From assembly GCA_017694735.1 (NCBI GenBank), contig JADIMN010000062.1:1-7017 (forward strand): a DNA stretch of 7,017 nt. Reading direction: 5' to 3'. This stretch comes from Candidatus Alectryobacillus merdavium (lineage in GTDB: Bacteria > Bacillota_I > Bacilli_A > RFN20 > CAG-826). Positions within the stretch are counted from its first letter, which is position 1. Every line of letters begins with the position of its first letter. The translations under genes were made by a program, and so were the position numbers. Shown one piece after another: positions 6,551-7,017 of the stretch. The notes beneath the pieces were generated by a model. It saw nothing but the letters and a program-made list of their open reading frames with translations, ran no database searches and was not told where the DNA came from.

Positions 6551-7013
6551 ATTTTACTTTATCTTCGCTAACTTCTATAACACTATCTTGTATTATTTTA
6601 TTATTATCTTTGCTCTCTTTTTTCAAATTTAGCGAGGAACTTATGATACTATAAATACAAAGCCCACTAATAAAGAATAAAACCGCAAATATTAATATAG
6701 GTCCAATTTTTAATGAAGCACTAAAATCAATCGGAAATAATGGTTTAGAAATTAGTATCATATAATTGCTATCGATTCCATCTAAAACAAAATAAATAAT
6801 CATAAATAGCATATTTATAAATAAAATGATGCTTGAGAAAATGATGTTTGTTTTATTTTTCTTATCTTTAAGTAAGAAATAAAAATAATAAATCATACCA
6901 AAAGTTGGAATTAAAATGAAAAACATTAAAAATACATAGTTTGGATTTAAATAAGCATTTTCAATAGAATAAAACGAACCAATAAAATCATTTATAAAAT
7001 ACATAAATGCCAT
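6549..7013 (-). CDS. Small membrane protein of unknown function, possibly 5'-truncated
   Basis: I do not recognise this family. From the ATG at 7013 it encodes 154 residues, but the frame stays open to the right edge and no ribosome binding site can be seen in the 4 remaining bases, so the true start may lie outside. Another ATG is at 7004. Three clear hydrophobic helices are visible (about 25-47, 57-78 and 102-125), with a Lys-rich loop KDKKNK (49-54) after the first, suggesting that this loop is cytoplasmic. A polar, charged C-terminal tail (about 130-154) also starts with Lys residues and probably lies inside. Composition (Ile, Phe, Leu and Lys rich) fits the neighbours. Its stop codon lies in the terminator shared with the convergent glycosidase gene. 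There are no catalytic or binding motifs from which to infer a role. Confidence 0.7.
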   Translation of the reverse strand: MAFMYFINDFIGSFYSIENAYLNPNYVFLMFFILIPTFGMIYYFYFLLKDKKNKTNIIFSSIILFINMLFMIIYFVLDGIDSNYMILISKPLFPIDFSASLKIGPILIFAVLFFISGLCIYSIISSSLNLKKESKDNNKIIQDSVIEVSEDKVK

Positions 7014-7017
7014 TAAT

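Overview
The window is very AT-rich, uses the standard bacterial code (tryptophan is TGG in long intact frames; the stops seen are TAA or TAG) and has strong AGGAGG-type ribosome binding sites. It also carries a type II lipobox, a low-GC-type pyridoxamine kinase and an IS3-family insertion sequence end. This fits a low-GC Bacillota chromosome, possibly a host-associated uncultured Bacilli or Erysipelotrichia-like lineage. The placement is inferred from composition and protein style only.

Layout. Positions 1-129 hold one end of an IS3-family (IS150-like) element: a terminal inverted repeat and the first 26 codons of its OrfA transposase, reading leftward off the window edge. Next comes a tight leftward cluster, in transcription order: a ZIP-family metal transporter (5080-4289), a pyridoxamine/pyridoxal kinase (4287-3424), a KAP-like P-loop NTPase (3431-2475) and a large M6-type metalloprotease lipoprotein (2453-144). 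The gaps are +1, -8 and +21 nt, so this is almost certainly one operon. Its promoter would lie in the 118-bp divergent region 5081-5198, which has a perfect AT-rich palindrome just in front of the ZIP start. Rightward from the same region runs a cytoplasmic GH13 alpha-amylase-family glycosidase (5199-6506). It ends at a strong bidirectional hairpin terminator shared with a convergent small membrane protein of unknown function (from the right edge to 6549).

Together the genes look like ordinary nutrition and maintenance functions: divalent metal transport, vitamin B6 salvage, extracellular proteolysis and intracellular maltodextrin breakdown. The least explained member is the compact NTPase between the vitamin kinase and the surface protease. 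Two start codons were moved from upstream in-frame TTGs to ATGs that sit behind Shine-Dalgarno sequences. No gene-free stretch exceeds 300 bases. I saw no CRISPR array, tRNA, rRNA or riboswitch, and no convincing new defence or mobile system beyond the IS fragment.
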